Below are positions 5,971 through 6,137 of a stretch of DNA of 6,137 nt, in pieces. The position numbers were made by a program, and so were the translations under genes. The stretch comes from Colimorpha sp045642445. Lineage in GTDB: Bacteria > Bacteroidota > Bacteroidia > Bacteroidales > P3. The stretch is taken from NCBI GenBank assembly GCA_045642445.1, contig JAZUIX010000176.1, positions 1 to 6,137 on the forward strand, in the 5' to 3' direction. Below the pieces are notes generated by a model, which was given only the letters and a program-made list of their open reading frames with translations, did no database searches and had not been told where the DNA came from. How positions within the stretch are numbered: the first letter of the stretch is position 1; each line of letters opens with the position of its first letter.

Positions 5971-6117
5971 TTATCCGCATATAGGTGATTGCTTGAAAAA
6001 GTTGCCTGACGGCAAGAAATAAAGCCCTCTGTCGAGGGGAAATAGTCTGTCCCCTTCGGGGGAAATAGGGTTAAGGAAATATTTTGCAGACATTATCACC
6101 TTGTTGCGGATAATCAT
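5971..6117 (-). CDS. Small open frame in right arm of the inverted repeat
   Basis: The minus-strand ATG at 6117 opens a 48-codon frame ending at TAA (5973-5971). It matches the left-arm frame except for about eight residues, five of them in the middle (EGDRLFP against ERGQTIP). Three of the isolated codon changes are silent (TCA/TCT, AAA/AAG, TCG/TCA). The upstream region is almost wholly outside the window, so a promoter cannot be judged. It may be a peptide gene or only a consequence of the inverted repeat. Confidence 0.2.
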   Translation of the reverse strand: MIIRNKVIMSAKYFLNPISPEGDRLFPLDRGLYFLPSGNFFKQSPICG

Positions 6118-6137
6118 AAAATTTTGTAATATGTGCT

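Larger units (their letters stand above)
5617..6117. repeat. Long inverted repeat (about 147-bp arms) split by the MITE
   Basis: The left arm 5617-5763 and the right arm 5971-6117 are reverse complements at about 130 of 147 positions by hand count, without any net length change. The differences cluster in one patch (left arm about 5680-5698), where two single-base shifts cancel. Each arm has small hairpins of its own: C5-GAAA-G5 at 5672-5685, CCCC-TTCG-GGGG at 6051-6062, and TTGCC-GTCA-GGCAA at 5719-5732. Without the inserted 189-bp element and one TA, the arms would be separated by only about 16 nt. It may be a foldback element or two inverted copies of one repeat. Confidence 0.85.

Overview
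The window looks like chromosomal DNA from a member of the Bacteroidetes, most likely order Bacteroidales and of a Prevotella/Bacteroides type. The genus is an inference. The support is promoter motifs of the Bacteroidetes form TTTG - about 19-20 nt - TAnnTTTG at several places, no clear Shine-Dalgarno sites, large AT-rich spacers, and a family mix of M16 peptidase, DUF4143 ATPase, HigBA and a LytTR remnant. No rRNA, tRNA or CRISPR array was seen.

All recognisable full genes are on the minus strand, so they read from right to left. From 4576 down to 3940 lies a HigBA-type toxin-antitoxin operon. The antitoxin (higA-like) is intact, but the toxin frame carries an in-frame TAA at codon 78, with clearly homologous-looking toxin sequence continuing in the same frame afterwards. 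Next, from its own promoter, comes an AAA ATPase with a C-terminal DUF4143/nuclease-like domain (3830-2658). A two-gene unit follows: an M16 zinc peptidase (2513-1230) whose stop codon overlaps by 4 nt the start of a voltage-gated potassium-channel-like protein (1233-184). By eye the peptidase/channel pair is richer in G+C than the ATPase and spacer DNA, which fits a core locus beside accessory DNA.

From 4577 to the right end there is no convincing full-length gene. This 1.5 kb is a repeat-rich graveyard. It holds 14-bp-period repeats, a near-perfect plus-strand promoter leading into a 34-codon fragment that resembles the start of a LytTR DNA-binding domain, a 29-bp tandem repeat, and a pair of oppositely oriented 9-bp-period repeats. 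It ends in a large inverted repeat (5617-6117) whose arms each hold a 48-codon open frame.

The best candidate for something new is at the right end. A 189-bp MITE-like element with perfect 18-bp terminal inverted repeats (5776-5964) sits at a TA in the loop of that inverted repeat, with TA on both sides as expected of a target duplication. A second, same-orientation copy of the element is cut by the left edge of the window (1-137), so the two copies bracket the whole gene block.
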